Shown: positions 52,498 to 61,335 of the stretch, in pieces
Position numbering within the stretch: position 1 is the first letter of the stretch
Layout: the number at the start of each line of letters is the position of its first letter
Origin: Nocardioides sp. LHD-245
Lineage (GTDB): Bacteria > Actinomycetota > Actinomycetes > Propionibacteriales > Nocardioidaceae
Length of the DNA stretch: 64,000 bases
Direction: 5' to 3'
Assembly (NCBI RefSeq): GCF_030929495.1
Contig: NZ_JAVFWN010000003.1
Coordinates: 1-64,000 of the forward strand
Notes under the pieces: model-generated
The model's input: the letters and a program-made list of their open reading frames with translations, nothing else
What the model was told of the DNA's origin: nothing
The model's database searches: none
Made by a program: the position numbers and the translations under genes

Positions 52498-54880
52498 GCC
52501 CCGACCCGGCGCAGTCTGAATCTGAGATGGCGCCGACCCGGCGCAGATTGAATCGGAGACGGCGCCGACCCGGCGCGGGACTCTGCGTGGATGCGGAGAG
52601 ATGAAGCTCGAGCACCTCCTGAGCGCCGAGCTCCCGGTGGGACGACCGCCACCCCGGTGGCAGGGGCATCGTCGCCCAGGGCGCGAGCGACCATCCGTCG
52701 GACACCAGGAAGGCCCGGAGGGCGCCCGGTGTGTTGAGAACGGTGACCTGGAGCCGGGCGCCGAACGGAGCGCCGCCGACGATCCGCAGAACGGCAGTCC
52801 CCACCACGGACGCCGCCGGCTCACCGACGGTGGCGGTGTCGTCGCTCTTGACCGTGAGAGTGACGGAGCGCGATCGCGCGTCGGTCATGGCGCGCGCCAG
52901 CCACGGGTTCAGATGAGGTTGCATCGCGCTGAGGGAGACGACCTGTCGTAGGTAGTGCTCCTCGCGCCCGCACCGCTCGCGGACGGCCGGGTCGTCGGGG
53001 TCGTCGATGCCGGCACCGATCCGCTTCAGCACCTCCAGCGAGGCGTGGAGCTCCGCGGCCGTCCAACGACGGCGGGCCGTCGTGCGGGCGTGAACGGTGG
53101 CCGTCGCCAGGCGAAGTCGCCGGACCTCGCGCTGCTCCTGGTGCAACTGCGCGGTCATGGTGCCGAAGAGTCGGTGGAGCTCGGCCATGCCCGCGAAGAG
53201 GCCGAGCTGGGCCAGGGCCCACGCGGGCACGGCGGTCGGCGCGGCGGTGCCCGCTCCGGCCACGGTCACGCCGCCGGCCACGGCCACGCTGCTCGCCAGG
53301 AGCACCGAGGACGCCAGCAGCACGCTCGGCGCTCGACGCTGTGGACGACGGCGCGCCAGCGGCATCGACAGCAGCGGGGTGACGCTGAGCGCCTGCCAGT
53401 AGCTGACGGGTGTGGTGGCGGCGTCCGGGACCAGGGCGCCGAAGGTGAAGAGCGGCGGGATCGCAGCCGCGTAGGTGCAGGTCAGCCACCGCGGGGCCCG
53501 GTTCGTGCGCCGGGTGGCGACGTACTCCGCTCCCCCCAGCACGATGAGCGAGCCGACCATCGCCGCCATCGGCCAGCGCTGCGGTGAGGGCGTCACCGCG
53601 GTGATCACCAGGCCGACGCCGATCACCAGCCCCATCCAGATCTGAGAGGCCGCTCGCCCCAGGACGGCATGGGAGGCGCCCGGCTCGACCACGGCAGTGG
53701 GCTCGTCGCCGCGCAGGGGCCCGTCGAGGGCGCAGCGCAGCGTGACGGTCGTGCCGTCGCCTGCTCGGGTGGCGATGCTGGTGGTGAAGCCGACGTCGCG
53801 ACCCCGCCCGACGACGGACTCCGCCAGGCCGCGGCCTGGTACGAGCAGCCCGTCGAATCCGCGGCCCCGGTCGGCGACGCTGCACACCAGAGTTGAACCG
53901 GAGAGGCGGACATCGACGACGACGCGCTCGGCGCCCGAGTGCTTCTCGGCGTTGCGGATCAGCTCCGCGACGGCACTCCGCAGCCCGAGAGCGGTCGGGC
54001 GGGGGAGCAGGGCGCTGTAGCGCCGGAACTCCCGGTCGTTGAGGCCGGTGCGTCGGACGGCGATGGCTGGGTGGTCGACCAGCGGCTGTCCGATGTCGTC
54101 GCCGACCGTCTCGCGGTCACGGAGAAGACGCGACTCGACGGTGGCCGCGTCCCGGCGGCACTGGGCGCGCAGCGTCGGGCCGTCGGACTTCCACGACCGG
54201 GGAGACGCCAGCGCACCCAGCGTGTTGATGGCGGTGTCGTGAACCGTGCGCGCGTCCTCGGCGATCTCCGCCGCCACCGCCTGCGCGACGGCGGCGGCGT
54301 GGAGCGCCTGCTCCTCGATGACACCTTCGGTGTCGAGGCGCGCGGCCAGGAGAAGCAGCTGGGCGCGCATCAGCGCGGCAGCGGCCGCGATGGTGAGTGC
54401 CAGCACCAGGCCCACGACCAGCGAGCCGCCGTCGAGCGACAACGTCCGTGCCCCCAGGACGAGGCCGATCAGCGCCAGAGCGGCAGTGGCGGTGGCCTTC
54501 CGGAAGGAGAGGACCAGAAAGGGCGTGGCCGCGGTGAGGACGGAGGTCCACGTGGTCACGAAGCCGAAGGCGTCTCCGGCGTCGGCGATCGCGCGGTAGT
54601 CGAGGAGCAGCAGCGCGTAGAGCGCGACCAGGAGAGCGACGACGCGCGGTGTCCGGTGCCGGGCCGCGAGGGCGAACAGGCCGAGGGCGAGGTGCAGCAG
54701 GACCAGGAGGGCCGGTGATCGCGTCGTCGTGGAGGTCAGGACCGCCCAGACCATCACCAGCTGCCACAGGGCCAGTCCCCGGGACACGGCGCCGCGGAGG
54801 GATCGACGCACGGTCCAGCCGGCCCGGCGCACCACCACCGGTGACGCGGAGCCGACGGTCAGGTCCGCGGGGGAGTGCAC
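52466..54880 (-). CDS. Membrane histidine kinase (third paralogue) with repeat-derived C-terminal extension
   Basis: 804 residues. Same order as the kinases at 30689 and 12697: membrane helices, RTVHDTAINTLGAL (His214), ATPase with AELIRNAEKHSG and VADRGRGFD, a second membrane block, then a domain starting REEHYLRQVVSL. Homology to the other copies ends near LELHLSAS (around 52592). The remaining ~40 residues (including RRRLRFNLRRVG) are read from the 32-bp repeat array and from antisense of the converging gene end, so an ancestral stop appears lost. No response regulator is adjacent. Confidence 0.85.
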   Translation of the reverse strand: MHSPADLTVGSASPVVVRRAGWTVRRSLRGAVSRGLALWQLVMVWAVLTSTTTRSPALLVLLHLALGLFALAARHRTPRVVALLVALYALLLLDYRAIADAGDAFGFVTTWTSVLTAATPFLVLSFRKATATAALALIGLVLGARTLSLDGGSLVVGLVLALTIAAAAALMRAQLLLLAARLDTEGVIEEQALHAAAVAQAVAAEIAEDARTVHDTAINTLGALASPRSWKSDGPTLRAQCRRDAATVESRLLRDRETVGDDIGQPLVDHPAIAVRRTGLNDREFRRYSALLPRPTALGLRSAVAELIRNAEKHSGAERVVVDVRLSGSTLVCSVADRGRGFDGLLVPGRGLAESVVGRGRDVGFTTSIATRAGDGTTVTLRCALDGPLRGDEPTAVVEPGASHAVLGRAASQIWMGLVIGVGLVITAVTPSPQRWPMAAMVGSLIVLGGAEYVATRRTNRAPRWLTCTYAAAIPPLFTFGALVPDAATTPVSYWQALSVTPLLSMPLARRRPQRRAPSVLLASSVLLASSVAVAGGVTVAGAGTAAPTAVPAWALAQLGLFAGMAELHRLFGTMTAQLHQEQREVRRLRLATATVHARTTARRRWTAAELHASLEVLKRIGAGIDDPDDPAVRERCGREEHYLRQVVSLSAMQPHLNPWLARAMTDARSRSVTLTVKSDDTATVGEPAASVVGTAVLRIVGGAPFGARLQVTVLNTPGALRAFLVSDGWSLAPWATMPLPPGWRSSHRELGAQEVLELHLSASTQSPAPGRRRLRFNLRRVGAISDSDCAGSGLTRRGRGRTR
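52502..52587. repeat. Second 32-bp-period repeat array
   Basis: CGACCCGGCGCAG units start at 52502, 52534 and 52566, 32 bp apart, the same core and period as 6997-7134. Intervening bases differ (TCTGAATCTGAGATGGCGC versus ATTGAATCGGAGACGGCGC). On the minus strand the array is translated as part of the converging kinase C-terminus. Confidence 0.85.
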
Positions 54881-54958
54881 GCGACCATTCTCACAAGAGG
54901 CGTTGGGGCCGGTCGGCCGAGATCCCCCGGATGATCGGGTGCCGCCGCCGCACCCGGC

Positions 54959-55608
54959 TCAGCGGCGCGCGGCGTACCTGTCGAGCGGCCGTTGTCCGGT
55001 CAGCTCGCCGATCGCCTCCATCAGTGCGTCGGTCGCCTCCCGCACCTCGCCCTCGCGTACGTCGACCGGTGCGCCGACCGCGACCGTGACCCGCCCGCGG
55101 CGCCAGCTCCGTGGGTCGCCCGGACGGGCGGATCGACGGCCTCCGTCCCGAGCAGGCCGACCGGCAGCACGACGGCGTCCGGCACCGCCCGGGCGACCCG
55201 GACCACCCCGGTGTGGCCGCGGTGGAGCCGGCCGTCGGGGGAGCGGGTGCCCTCGGGATAGATCGCCCACACCCCGCCGTCGTGCAGAAGGCCCTCCGCC
55301 GCACGCAGGGAGGCGGCCGCCGCGTCCCCGCCGGCCCGGTCCACGGGGATCTGACCGGTCGCCGAGCACAGCCAGCGGTCCACCCGGCCGCGCAGCCCGG
55401 TGCCGTCGTAGTACTCCGCCTTCGCCAGGAACCGCGGCTGCCGCGGCAGCACCAGCGAGAGCACGAAGGAGTCGACCTCGGCGCGGTGGTTGGCCGCCAC
55501 GATCACCGGGCCGGTCGCGGGGAGGTGGTCGAGGCCGGTGACCCGCGGGCGCGTGTACCAGCGGACCTCGGGCCCGAGGAGGACCCGTCTCAACACCCAG
55601 AACCACAT
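54959..55608 (-). pseudogene. 1-acyl-glycerol-3-phosphate acyltransferase (PlsC-like), frameshifted
   Basis: From ATG 55608 (GGAGGAG upstream): MWFWVLRRVLLG, VIVAANHRAEVDSF (the HX4D-type catalytic block, here NHRAEVD) and IYPEGTRSPDG are canonical. After VGLLGTEAVDPPVR (about 55115-55128) the frame becomes meaningless, while one frame over the expected end GRVTVAVGAPVD ... ALMEAIGELTGQRPLDRYA runs to 54959. The span of 650 nt lacks one base of a complete frame. It is either a real single-base deletion or a base-calling error in a GC-rich run. Confidence 0.78.
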
Positions 55609-55633
55609 GTGTGCTCCTCCCGGCCGACGGCCC

Positions 55634-55683
55634 GTAGACATTGTCTACTGGCAGTCTGCCCGATGCTCGTAGACAATGTCTAC
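55634..55683. promoter_or_regulatory. Twin TetR operators in the plsC/tetR divergent promoter
   Basis: GTAGACATTGTCTAC (55634-55648) and GTAGACAATGTCTAC (55669-55683) are 15-bp palindromes 35 bp apart, identical apart from the centre. The second ends directly before GTG 55684, which argues for that start codon rather than ATG 55663. Confidence 0.85.
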
Positions 55684-56208
55684 GTGGATCCGCGCGACCG
55701 CCTCGTCACCGTCGGGACCGAGCTACTCGAGGAGCACGGCCTGGCCGGCATCTCGCTGCGCTCGATAGCGAGCGCCGCCGGGGTGTCCCACGGGGCCCCG
55801 CGCCGCTACTTCCCGACCTACCACGGTCTGCTCGCCGCCATCGCCCGACGCGGCCTGGAGGAGCTGGACGCGCGGATCGCGCCGGCCCTGGCCGACGACG
55901 ACCTGCGCCGCGCCGCGCGGGCCTATCTCGACTTCGGCCGACAGCGCCCGGAGCTCTTCGCGCTGTGCTCCCGGCACGACCTCCTCGAGGGCGCCGGCGG
56001 CGACCTGCGCGAGATCACCGGTCGGTGGTTCGCCGACCTCGGCGCCGTCGTGGCCCGCACCACGGGCCGGTCCCCCTCGCCCGAGCAGTGCCTCGCGCTC
56101 TGGTCGGGTGTGCACGGACTGGCCGCGCTCACCAGCCGGCGCGCCACCGAGCCGACCGGCGTCGATCCGGTCGCCGCGTTGGACGTCCTGCTCGCGTGGG
56201 TGACCTGA
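55684..56208 (+). CDS. TetR-family regulator
   Basis: 174 residues from GTG 55684. Helix-turn-helix: RLVTVGTELLEEHGLAGISLRSIASAAGVSHGAPRRYFPTYHGLLAAIARRGLEEL. The C-terminal ligand domain has the TetR_C-type RAYLDFGRQRPELFALC. It sits divergent to the plsC gene, and both promoters lie under the twin palindromes, so it probably represses itself and that acyltransferase. Confidence 0.88.
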   Translation: MDPRDRLVTVGTELLEEHGLAGISLRSIASAAGVSHGAPRRYFPTYHGLLAAIARRGLEELDARIAPALADDDLRRAARAYLDFGRQRPELFALCSRHDLLEGAGGDLREITGRWFADLGAVVARTTGRSPSPEQCLALWSGVHGLAALTSRRATEPTGVDPVAALDVLLAWVT

Positions 56209-56296
56209 CCGGAGTGGGGCTCGGCCACCGCTCGGCGAGGTTCCGGCGTACGTGACCAGCCTGCCTGGGGCAGGCGGTCGACGAGACGAGCGCCGT

Positions 56297-57763
56297 TCAG
56301 GCGGTGAACTCCAGGGTGTCGTCGGCCACCGGCTTGCGGAAGACCAGCACGTCCTTGAAGTAGTTCATCTTCAGCCGCCAGGGGAAGGTCGCCCCCTGCT
56401 TGGGCAGCGCGTCGATGGAGCGCATGACGTAGCCCGCCTCGAAGTCGAGGAAGGGCTCCTCGGCGACCGCCGGGTCGCGGCGGGGCACCACCATCCGGGT
56501 GCCGGTGCTCTCCATGTGGCGCAGCACCTTGACGACGTACTCGCACACGAGGTCGGCCTTGAGGGTCCACGAGGCGTTGGTGTAGCCGATGATGAACGCG
56601 AAGTTCGGGATGTCGCTGAGCATCAGGCCCTTGTAAGCCATGGTCTCGGCGGGGGTGATCTTGGTGCCGTCGATGCCGAGGGTGGCGCCGCCGAAGATCT
56701 GCAGGTTGAGACCGGTGGCGGTGACGATGATGTCGGCCTCGAGCTCCTTGCCCGACGTCAGCAGGATGCCCTTCGGAGTGAACCGTTCGATGTGGTCGGT
56801 GACGATGTCGACCGTGTGGTGGCGCAGCGCCTTGAACAGGTCGCCGCCGGGGACGGCGCACAGCCGCTGGTCCCAGGGGTCGTACGGCGGCTTGAAGTGC
56901 TCGTCGAAGCTGACGTCCTTCGGGAGCTGGCGCTCGAGCAGCTTGCGCAGCAGGGCACGCGACTCCTTCGGCCGGGCCTGGCAGAACTCGTAGAACGCGA
57001 TCCGGCTGGTGAGGTAGCGGGTGCGTACGAGCGTCTGCGCGACCTTGTCGGGCAGCCGCTTGTACATCTGCGCCGACACCTTGTCGTACGTCGGCTGGCT
57101 GATGATGTACGTCGGCGTCCGCTGCAGCATGGTGACGTGCCCGGCGCCGGAGTCGGCCAGTGCGGGGATCAGCGTCACGGCGGTGGCGCCCGAGCCGATG
57201 ACGACGACGCGCTTGCCCTGGTAGTCGAGGTCCTCGGGCCACAGCTGCGGGTGGACGATCCGGCCCTCGAAGTCCTCGGCGCCCGCGAAGTCGGGGGTGA
57301 AGCCCTCGTCGTAGCGGTAGTAGCCCGACGTCGACCACAGGAAGCTCGACGTGAGCTCGATCGTCTCCCCGGTGTCGGTCCGCTCCACCGTCACGGTCCA
57401 GCGTGCGTCCTCGGTGGAGAACTCCGCGTGCACCAGCCTGTGGTGGTAGCGGATGTGGCGGTCGATGCCGTTCTCGGCCGCCGCCTCCCGGAGGTAGTCG
57501 AGGATGTCGGGGCCGTCGACGATGGCCTTGGCGCCCTTCCACGGCTTCCAGCCGAAGCCGAGGGTGTGCATGTCGGAGTCGGAGCGGATGCCCGGGTAGC
57601 GGAACAGGTCCCACGTGCCGCCCAGGGAGTCGCGCATCTCGAGGACGGCGTAGGACTTGCCGGGGAACGCCTGGCTCACGTGGTACGCCGCATCGATGCC
57701 GGACAGCCCGGCGCCGATGATCAGCACGTCGAGGTGCGTGGTCGCGTCAGTGGTCTGGCTCAT
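56297..57763 (-). CDS. Flavin-dependent monooxygenase (Baeyer-Villiger type, EthA-like)
   Basis: 488 residues. FAD site GAGLSG (17-22), the BVMO fingerprint FxGxxxHxxxWP as FEGRIVHPQLWP (165-176), and the NADPH-binding GSGATAVTLIPAL. Inserts oxygen next to a ketone or oxidises sulfur using NADPH. Its start directly abuts the stop of the TetR gene upstream, so it is the last gene of a four-gene minus-strand operon. Substrate unknown. Confidence 0.92.
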   Translation of the reverse strand: MSQTTDATTHLDVLIIGAGLSGIDAAYHVSQAFPGKSYAVLEMRDSLGGTWDLFRYPGIRSDSDMHTLGFGWKPWKGAKAIVDGPDILDYLREAAAENGIDRHIRYHHRLVHAEFSTEDARWTVTVERTDTGETIELTSSFLWSTSGYYRYDEGFTPDFAGAEDFEGRIVHPQLWPEDLDYQGKRVVVIGSGATAVTLIPALADSGAGHVTMLQRTPTYIISQPTYDKVSAQMYKRLPDKVAQTLVRTRYLTSRIAFYEFCQARPKESRALLRKLLERQLPKDVSFDEHFKPPYDPWDQRLCAVPGGDLFKALRHHTVDIVTDHIERFTPKGILLTSGKELEADIIVTATGLNLQIFGGATLGIDGTKITPAETMAYKGLMLSDIPNFAFIIGYTNASWTLKADLVCEYVVKVLRHMESTGTRMVVPRRDPAVAEEPFLDFEAGYVMRSIDALPKQGATFPWRLKMNYFKDVLVFRKPVADDTLEFTA

Positions 57764-58474
57764 TCAGGCTTCCTTGACGTTGAGGAGCTGCTCGATGGGG
57801 AGGTCGGGCACCTCGATCCGGCGGGAGGCTGCGAGACCTTCGATCTGCAGCCAGGTCACGTCGGCGAGCAGCCGGGTGAACTGTGGGGCCGGCGGACGCA
57901 GCTCCTCGCGGGAGCTCCAGTTGCGCACGGCGGCGATCACGCCGCCGACGAGCAGGAAGACCCACGGCGTCAGCGCGTCGCGGTCGTCCTCCTCGACGTC
58001 GGCATCGAGGACGGCGAGGAAGCCGCCGATGACGAGCTCGATCTGCTCGGCGATCTGGCCGATCGCGGCGTCGAGCGGCTTGGTGGTGGCGCCCGCGATG
58101 TCACGCTCGGCGAACCTCATCAGGGCCACGTTCTCGGCGCCCCAGCCGACGTACGCGCCGATGATCCGGTGCACGATGTCGCGCGGGGTGCCCTCCAGGG
58201 TGACCGCGGCGAGCAGCAGCTCGCCGGCCCGGTTGCAGATCTCCTGCTGGATGGCGACGTCGAGGTCGGTGCGGTCGTCGAAGTAGCGGTAGAGGACGGT
58301 GCGGTGGACCGACGCCTCGTCGGCGATCTGCTGCACGCTCAGCTCGGCGCCGGGCTCGAGGTCGCGGGCGAGCACCGTGACCGCTGCCTCGATCACGGAC
58401 TGCCGGCGGTCGGCGTTGTGCTGCTGCCAGCGCCGTTTGCGACCGTCGGTCTGGTCTCGTTTGGCCGTCCCCAC
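57764..58474 (-). CDS. TetR-family regulator of the oxidative operon
   Basis: 236 residues from GTG 58474 (GAGGAGGT 8 nt upstream). Helix-turn-helix: RRQSVIEAAVTVLARDLEPGAELSVQQIADEASVHRTVLYRYFDDRTDLDVAI. The N-terminus is rich in Lys/Arg. The gene lies between the reductase and monooxygenase genes (gaps 20 and 0 bp), so it is likely autoregulatory for the operon; a palindrome near the aurF-like promoter is a candidate operator. Confidence 0.87.
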   Translation of the reverse strand: MGTAKRDQTDGRKRRWQQHNADRRQSVIEAAVTVLARDLEPGAELSVQQIADEASVHRTVLYRYFDDRTDLDVAIQQEICNRAGELLLAAVTLEGTPRDIVHRIIGAYVGWGAENVALMRFAERDIAGATTKPLDAAIGQIAEQIELVIGGFLAVLDADVEEDDRDALTPWVFLLVGGVIAAVRNWSSREELRPPAPQFTRLLADVTWLQIEGLAASRRIEVPDLPIEQLLNVKEA

Positions 58475-58494
58475 GGCGACACCTCCTCGCACCG

Positions 58495-60195
58495 TCACGA
58501 TGCCGACACCGTACGACGAAGTAGCCCGCGGCGGCGGGTCGCGACCGGCCCGGCGGAGACCGAGCGCTGCTCGTCGACGTCGGTGATCTTGGCGCGGGGC
58601 CGGCCGGCGCGGGCCCCGCGCTCGCGCTCGGCGGCGTCGAGCCGCTGCCACGCGGCGAGGTCGGCGGACCGGGGGTGCCGGGCGGCGACCAGGGCGGCGA
58701 CGGCGGCCGCCGACCCGGTCGGCGCGGGAAGGCCGGTGTCGAGGTCGTCGAGGATCGTCTCGACGCACTCCTGGGCGTCGGTCTTGTTGGTGCCGATGAA
58801 GCCGACCGGGCCGCGCTTGATCCAGCCGACGACGTAGAGCCCGGGCTCGACGCGGCCCCGGTGGTTCGGCACCGTCGCGGTCCGCTCGTCGAACGGCAGG
58901 CCGGCGACCGGGGTGCCGCGGTGGCCGACCGAGCGGACGACCAGGCTCGTCTCGACGGTGCGTATGTCGTCGGTGGCGACGGCGCGGACCGTGCCGTCGG
59001 CGTCCGCGACGAGCTCGTTGCGCGCGACGCGGACGCCGGTGACCCGGCCGTCGACGCCGAGGATCTCGACGGGGGAGGTCGTGAAGGAGAGCACGATCCG
59101 CCGCTTCGCGGAGGTCGGGTCGACGGACCGCTCGGCGAGCTCGCGGAGCAGTACGCTGCGCTGGTCGGTGCCGGCGAGCAGCGCGGGGTCGGCGTCGACG
59201 ATCACGTCGACGTCGTCGAGCGCGGCGAGGCCGATCAGCTCCGGCACCGTGAACGCCGCCTGGGCGGGACCGCGCCGGCCCAGGACGACGACCTCGCGGA
59301 CCCCGCTCGCCCGCAGCCGCTCCAGCGGGCCGGGGGCCAGGTCGGTGCGCTCGAGGACGTCGAGCGGGCGGGACAGGATGCGGGCGACGTCGAGCGCGAC
59401 GTTGCCGTTGCCGACGACGACAGCGCGTCCCGACGGGTTGGTCGCCGCCGTCAGCGGGACCTGGAGCTCCTGCTGGTCGGGATGGCCGTTGTACCAGCCG
59501 ACGAGCGCGGTCGCGGGGATCGAGCCGATCAGGTCCTCGCCGGGGATGCCGAGGCCGCGGTCGGCCGAGGCGCCGACGGCGTAGACGACCGCGTCGTAGT
59601 GGGCACGCAGATCGGCGAGCGTCACGCCGTCGGCGCGATCGGCGGCGACCTCGACGTCGAGGAAGTAGCGGAACCGGGGCTGCCGCTCGATCGCCTCGAA
59701 CAGCCGGGTGACCAGCTTGGTCGAGGCGTGGTCGGGCGCGACGCCGTGCCGGACCAGGCCGTACGGCGTGCGCAGCCGGTCGTAGACGTCGACTCCGTCG
59801 ATCTCGGGGTGCTTGAGCAGCTCGTCGGCCGTGTAGAGCCCGGCCGGACCGGCGCCGACCACCGCGACCCGGAACGGCCCGGGGCGGGTGAGCCGCCGCT
59901 GCTGGGGCACCAGCGCGACCGGGGTCCGGTCGGCGTGCGGGAAGGCGTCGTAGTAGGACGCGTTGAGGTCGACGAAGGGCAGCTGCTTGGTCGTCAGCGC
60001 CGCGTCCGGCACCATGGCGCCGACCGGACAGGCCGTGGCGCAGGCTCCGCAGCCGACGCAGGCCGCCGCGTCGACGTACACCATCTCGGTGGTGCCGAAG
60101 CCCGGCTCACCGGGCGCGGGGTGGATGCAGTTGACCGGGCAGGCGACGACGCACGAGGCGTCGGCGCAGCACGACTGCGTGACGACATAGGCCAT
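58495..60195 (-). CDS. Ferredoxin fused to NADPH-ferredoxin reductase (FprB-like)
   Basis: 566 residues. An N-terminal ferredoxin has Cys9, Cys15, Cys19, Cys23 and CxxCxxCxxxCP (Cys46, 49, 52, 56), consistent with a 7Fe-type domain. A glutathione-reductase-fold reductase follows, with VAVVGAGPAGLYTADELL, VVVGNGNVALDVARIL and a C-terminal VVGWIKRGPVGFIGTNKTDAQE, matching mycobacterial FprB/adrenodoxin reductase. It supplies electrons to oxygenases; in this operon the diiron enzyme is the likely recipient. Confidence 0.92.
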   Translation of the reverse strand: MAYVVTQSCCADASCVVACPVNCIHPAPGEPGFGTTEMVYVDAAACVGCGACATACPVGAMVPDAALTTKQLPFVDLNASYYDAFPHADRTPVALVPQQRRLTRPGPFRVAVVGAGPAGLYTADELLKHPEIDGVDVYDRLRTPYGLVRHGVAPDHASTKLVTRLFEAIERQPRFRYFLDVEVAADRADGVTLADLRAHYDAVVYAVGASADRGLGIPGEDLIGSIPATALVGWYNGHPDQQELQVPLTAATNPSGRAVVVGNGNVALDVARILSRPLDVLERTDLAPGPLERLRASGVREVVVLGRRGPAQAAFTVPELIGLAALDDVDVIVDADPALLAGTDQRSVLLRELAERSVDPTSAKRRIVLSFTTSPVEILGVDGRVTGVRVARNELVADADGTVRAVATDDIRTVETSLVVRSVGHRGTPVAGLPFDERTATVPNHRGRVEPGLYVVGWIKRGPVGFIGTNKTDAQECVETILDDLDTGLPAPTGSAAAVAALVAARHPRSADLAAWQRLDAAERERGARAGRPRAKITDVDEQRSVSAGPVATRRRGLLRRTVSAS

Positions 60196-60217
60196 GGCGC
60201 GGGCTCGGGCGTCCGGC

Positions 60218-61222
60218 TCAGACCGCGGCGGACTTGGGCTCGCTGCGGAAGCGCGAGGGGCGGCCGTCGATGCCGAGGACGCGCCACACGCGGCGCGAGA
60301 CCCGGTTCATCAGGCCGAGCTCGTCGGCGAGCATCCGGACGTCGCCGAAGGTGTCGCGCAGGAGCTTCTCGGACTTCTCGGACTTCCAGTAGACCTCGCG
60401 CATGACGCTCTTGGGGATGCCGAGGTCCTTCCGCATCTTCGGCGTCGGCTTCATGATCACGTCGCACAGGACGCGCATGATCACGGGGTAGGCCAGCGAC
60501 AGGCCGAACCGCTGGAGGGCGCCGTAGTCCTTCGAGCGCTCCACCAGGTAGGAGTGGGCGAAGCCGATGTGGCGCGCCTCCTCGGCCACGTGGATCTGCA
60601 TGACCCGGGTGACCATCGGGTGCATCTCGTGGCCCGAGCGCAGCACCGACTTCTGCAGGTAGTCGATCGGCTCCTCGCCGGCGAGGATGCCCATGAAGAA
60701 GATGTTCGGCAGGCCGCGCCCGGCCAGCGCCAGCAGCGGGGCGACCTTCACGAACCAGCCGGGGCCGCCCTGGACGTCCATGCCGATCCGGTTCACGCCC
60801 TCCTGGAACATCTGGGTGTGGTGGCACTCCTCGGTCACCTCGTGCGTGGAGTAGCGGAACTCCGCCTGGCCGTTGGGCATGCCGATCAGGTGGTTCATCA
60901 CACCGGAGATGAGCAGCTGCTCGAACTGGAGGCCGACCTTCATGATGTTGGCCATCCGGTACATGCCGATCTCGATCTGCCGCTCCCGGGGCAGCGACTG
61001 GTACCACTCCGTGCCGCCGAGGGAGTCGATCGCGGGCAGGATCCAGCGCGGGTCGTCCGGGACGACCTCGAACTCCGGGCTGTCCCAGGCGATGTCGAGG
61101 AAGGCGTCGAAGTGCTGGTGGACCGACGCCTCGGAGAGCACCCGCAGCGTGTCCTGGTAGCTCAGGCCGGCCAGGTCGCTCGGAGCAGGGGTGTCGATCG
61201 GGGCGTCGGCGGTCGCGGTCAT
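60218..61222 (-). CDS. AurF-type diiron oxygenase
   Basis: 334 residues from ATG 61222; the in-frame extension to 61312 crosses the promoter. Iron-ligand motifs of the AurF/CmlI family are seen as STHEVTEECHHTQMF (ExxH) and QIHVAEEARHIGFAHSYL (ExxRH). Family members oxidise aryl-amines to nitro or nitroso groups or act on carbon or fatty substrates. It is first in the operon with the ferredoxin-reductase, a sensible electron donor. The product is not predictable. Confidence 0.87.
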   Translation of the reverse strand: MTATADAPIDTPAPSDLAGLSYQDTLRVLSEASVHQHFDAFLDIAWDSPEFEVVPDDPRWILPAIDSLGGTEWYQSLPRERQIEIGMYRMANIMKVGLQFEQLLISGVMNHLIGMPNGQAEFRYSTHEVTEECHHTQMFQEGVNRIGMDVQGGPGWFVKVAPLLALAGRGLPNIFFMGILAGEEPIDYLQKSVLRSGHEMHPMVTRVMQIHVAEEARHIGFAHSYLVERSKDYGALQRFGLSLAYPVIMRVLCDVIMKPTPKMRKDLGIPKSVMREVYWKSEKSEKLLRDTFGDVRMLADELGLMNRVSRRVWRVLGIDGRPSRFRSEPKSAAV

Positions 61223-61273
61223 GGTCGTCGATCCGTTCTCTTCGGCGAAAGCGGGAGCGTACATGCTGTTAGC

Positions 61274-61312
61274 GCAACAACATGTTGCATACATTGACCC
61301 CGGTTTTGTCAA
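61274..61312 (-). promoter_or_regulatory. Promoter and operator-like palindrome upstream of the diiron oxygenase operon
   Basis: On the minus strand TTGACA (61312-61307) and TATGCA (61291-61286) are 15 bp apart. GCAAC-N5-GTTGC (61274-61288) and the perfect CAACATGTTG (61278-61287) overlap the -10 and start site, a typical TetR-type repressor position. Confidence 0.5.
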
Positions 61313-61335
61313 GTGAATCGGGCGAAGACGTCCGC

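Noticed and set aside
61271..61291. GTTGCAT near the diiron oxygenase promoter as a third GAF-regulator site
   Set aside because: Only one half-site in the right orientation. The local symmetry is an inverted repeat, better explained by a TetR-type site.
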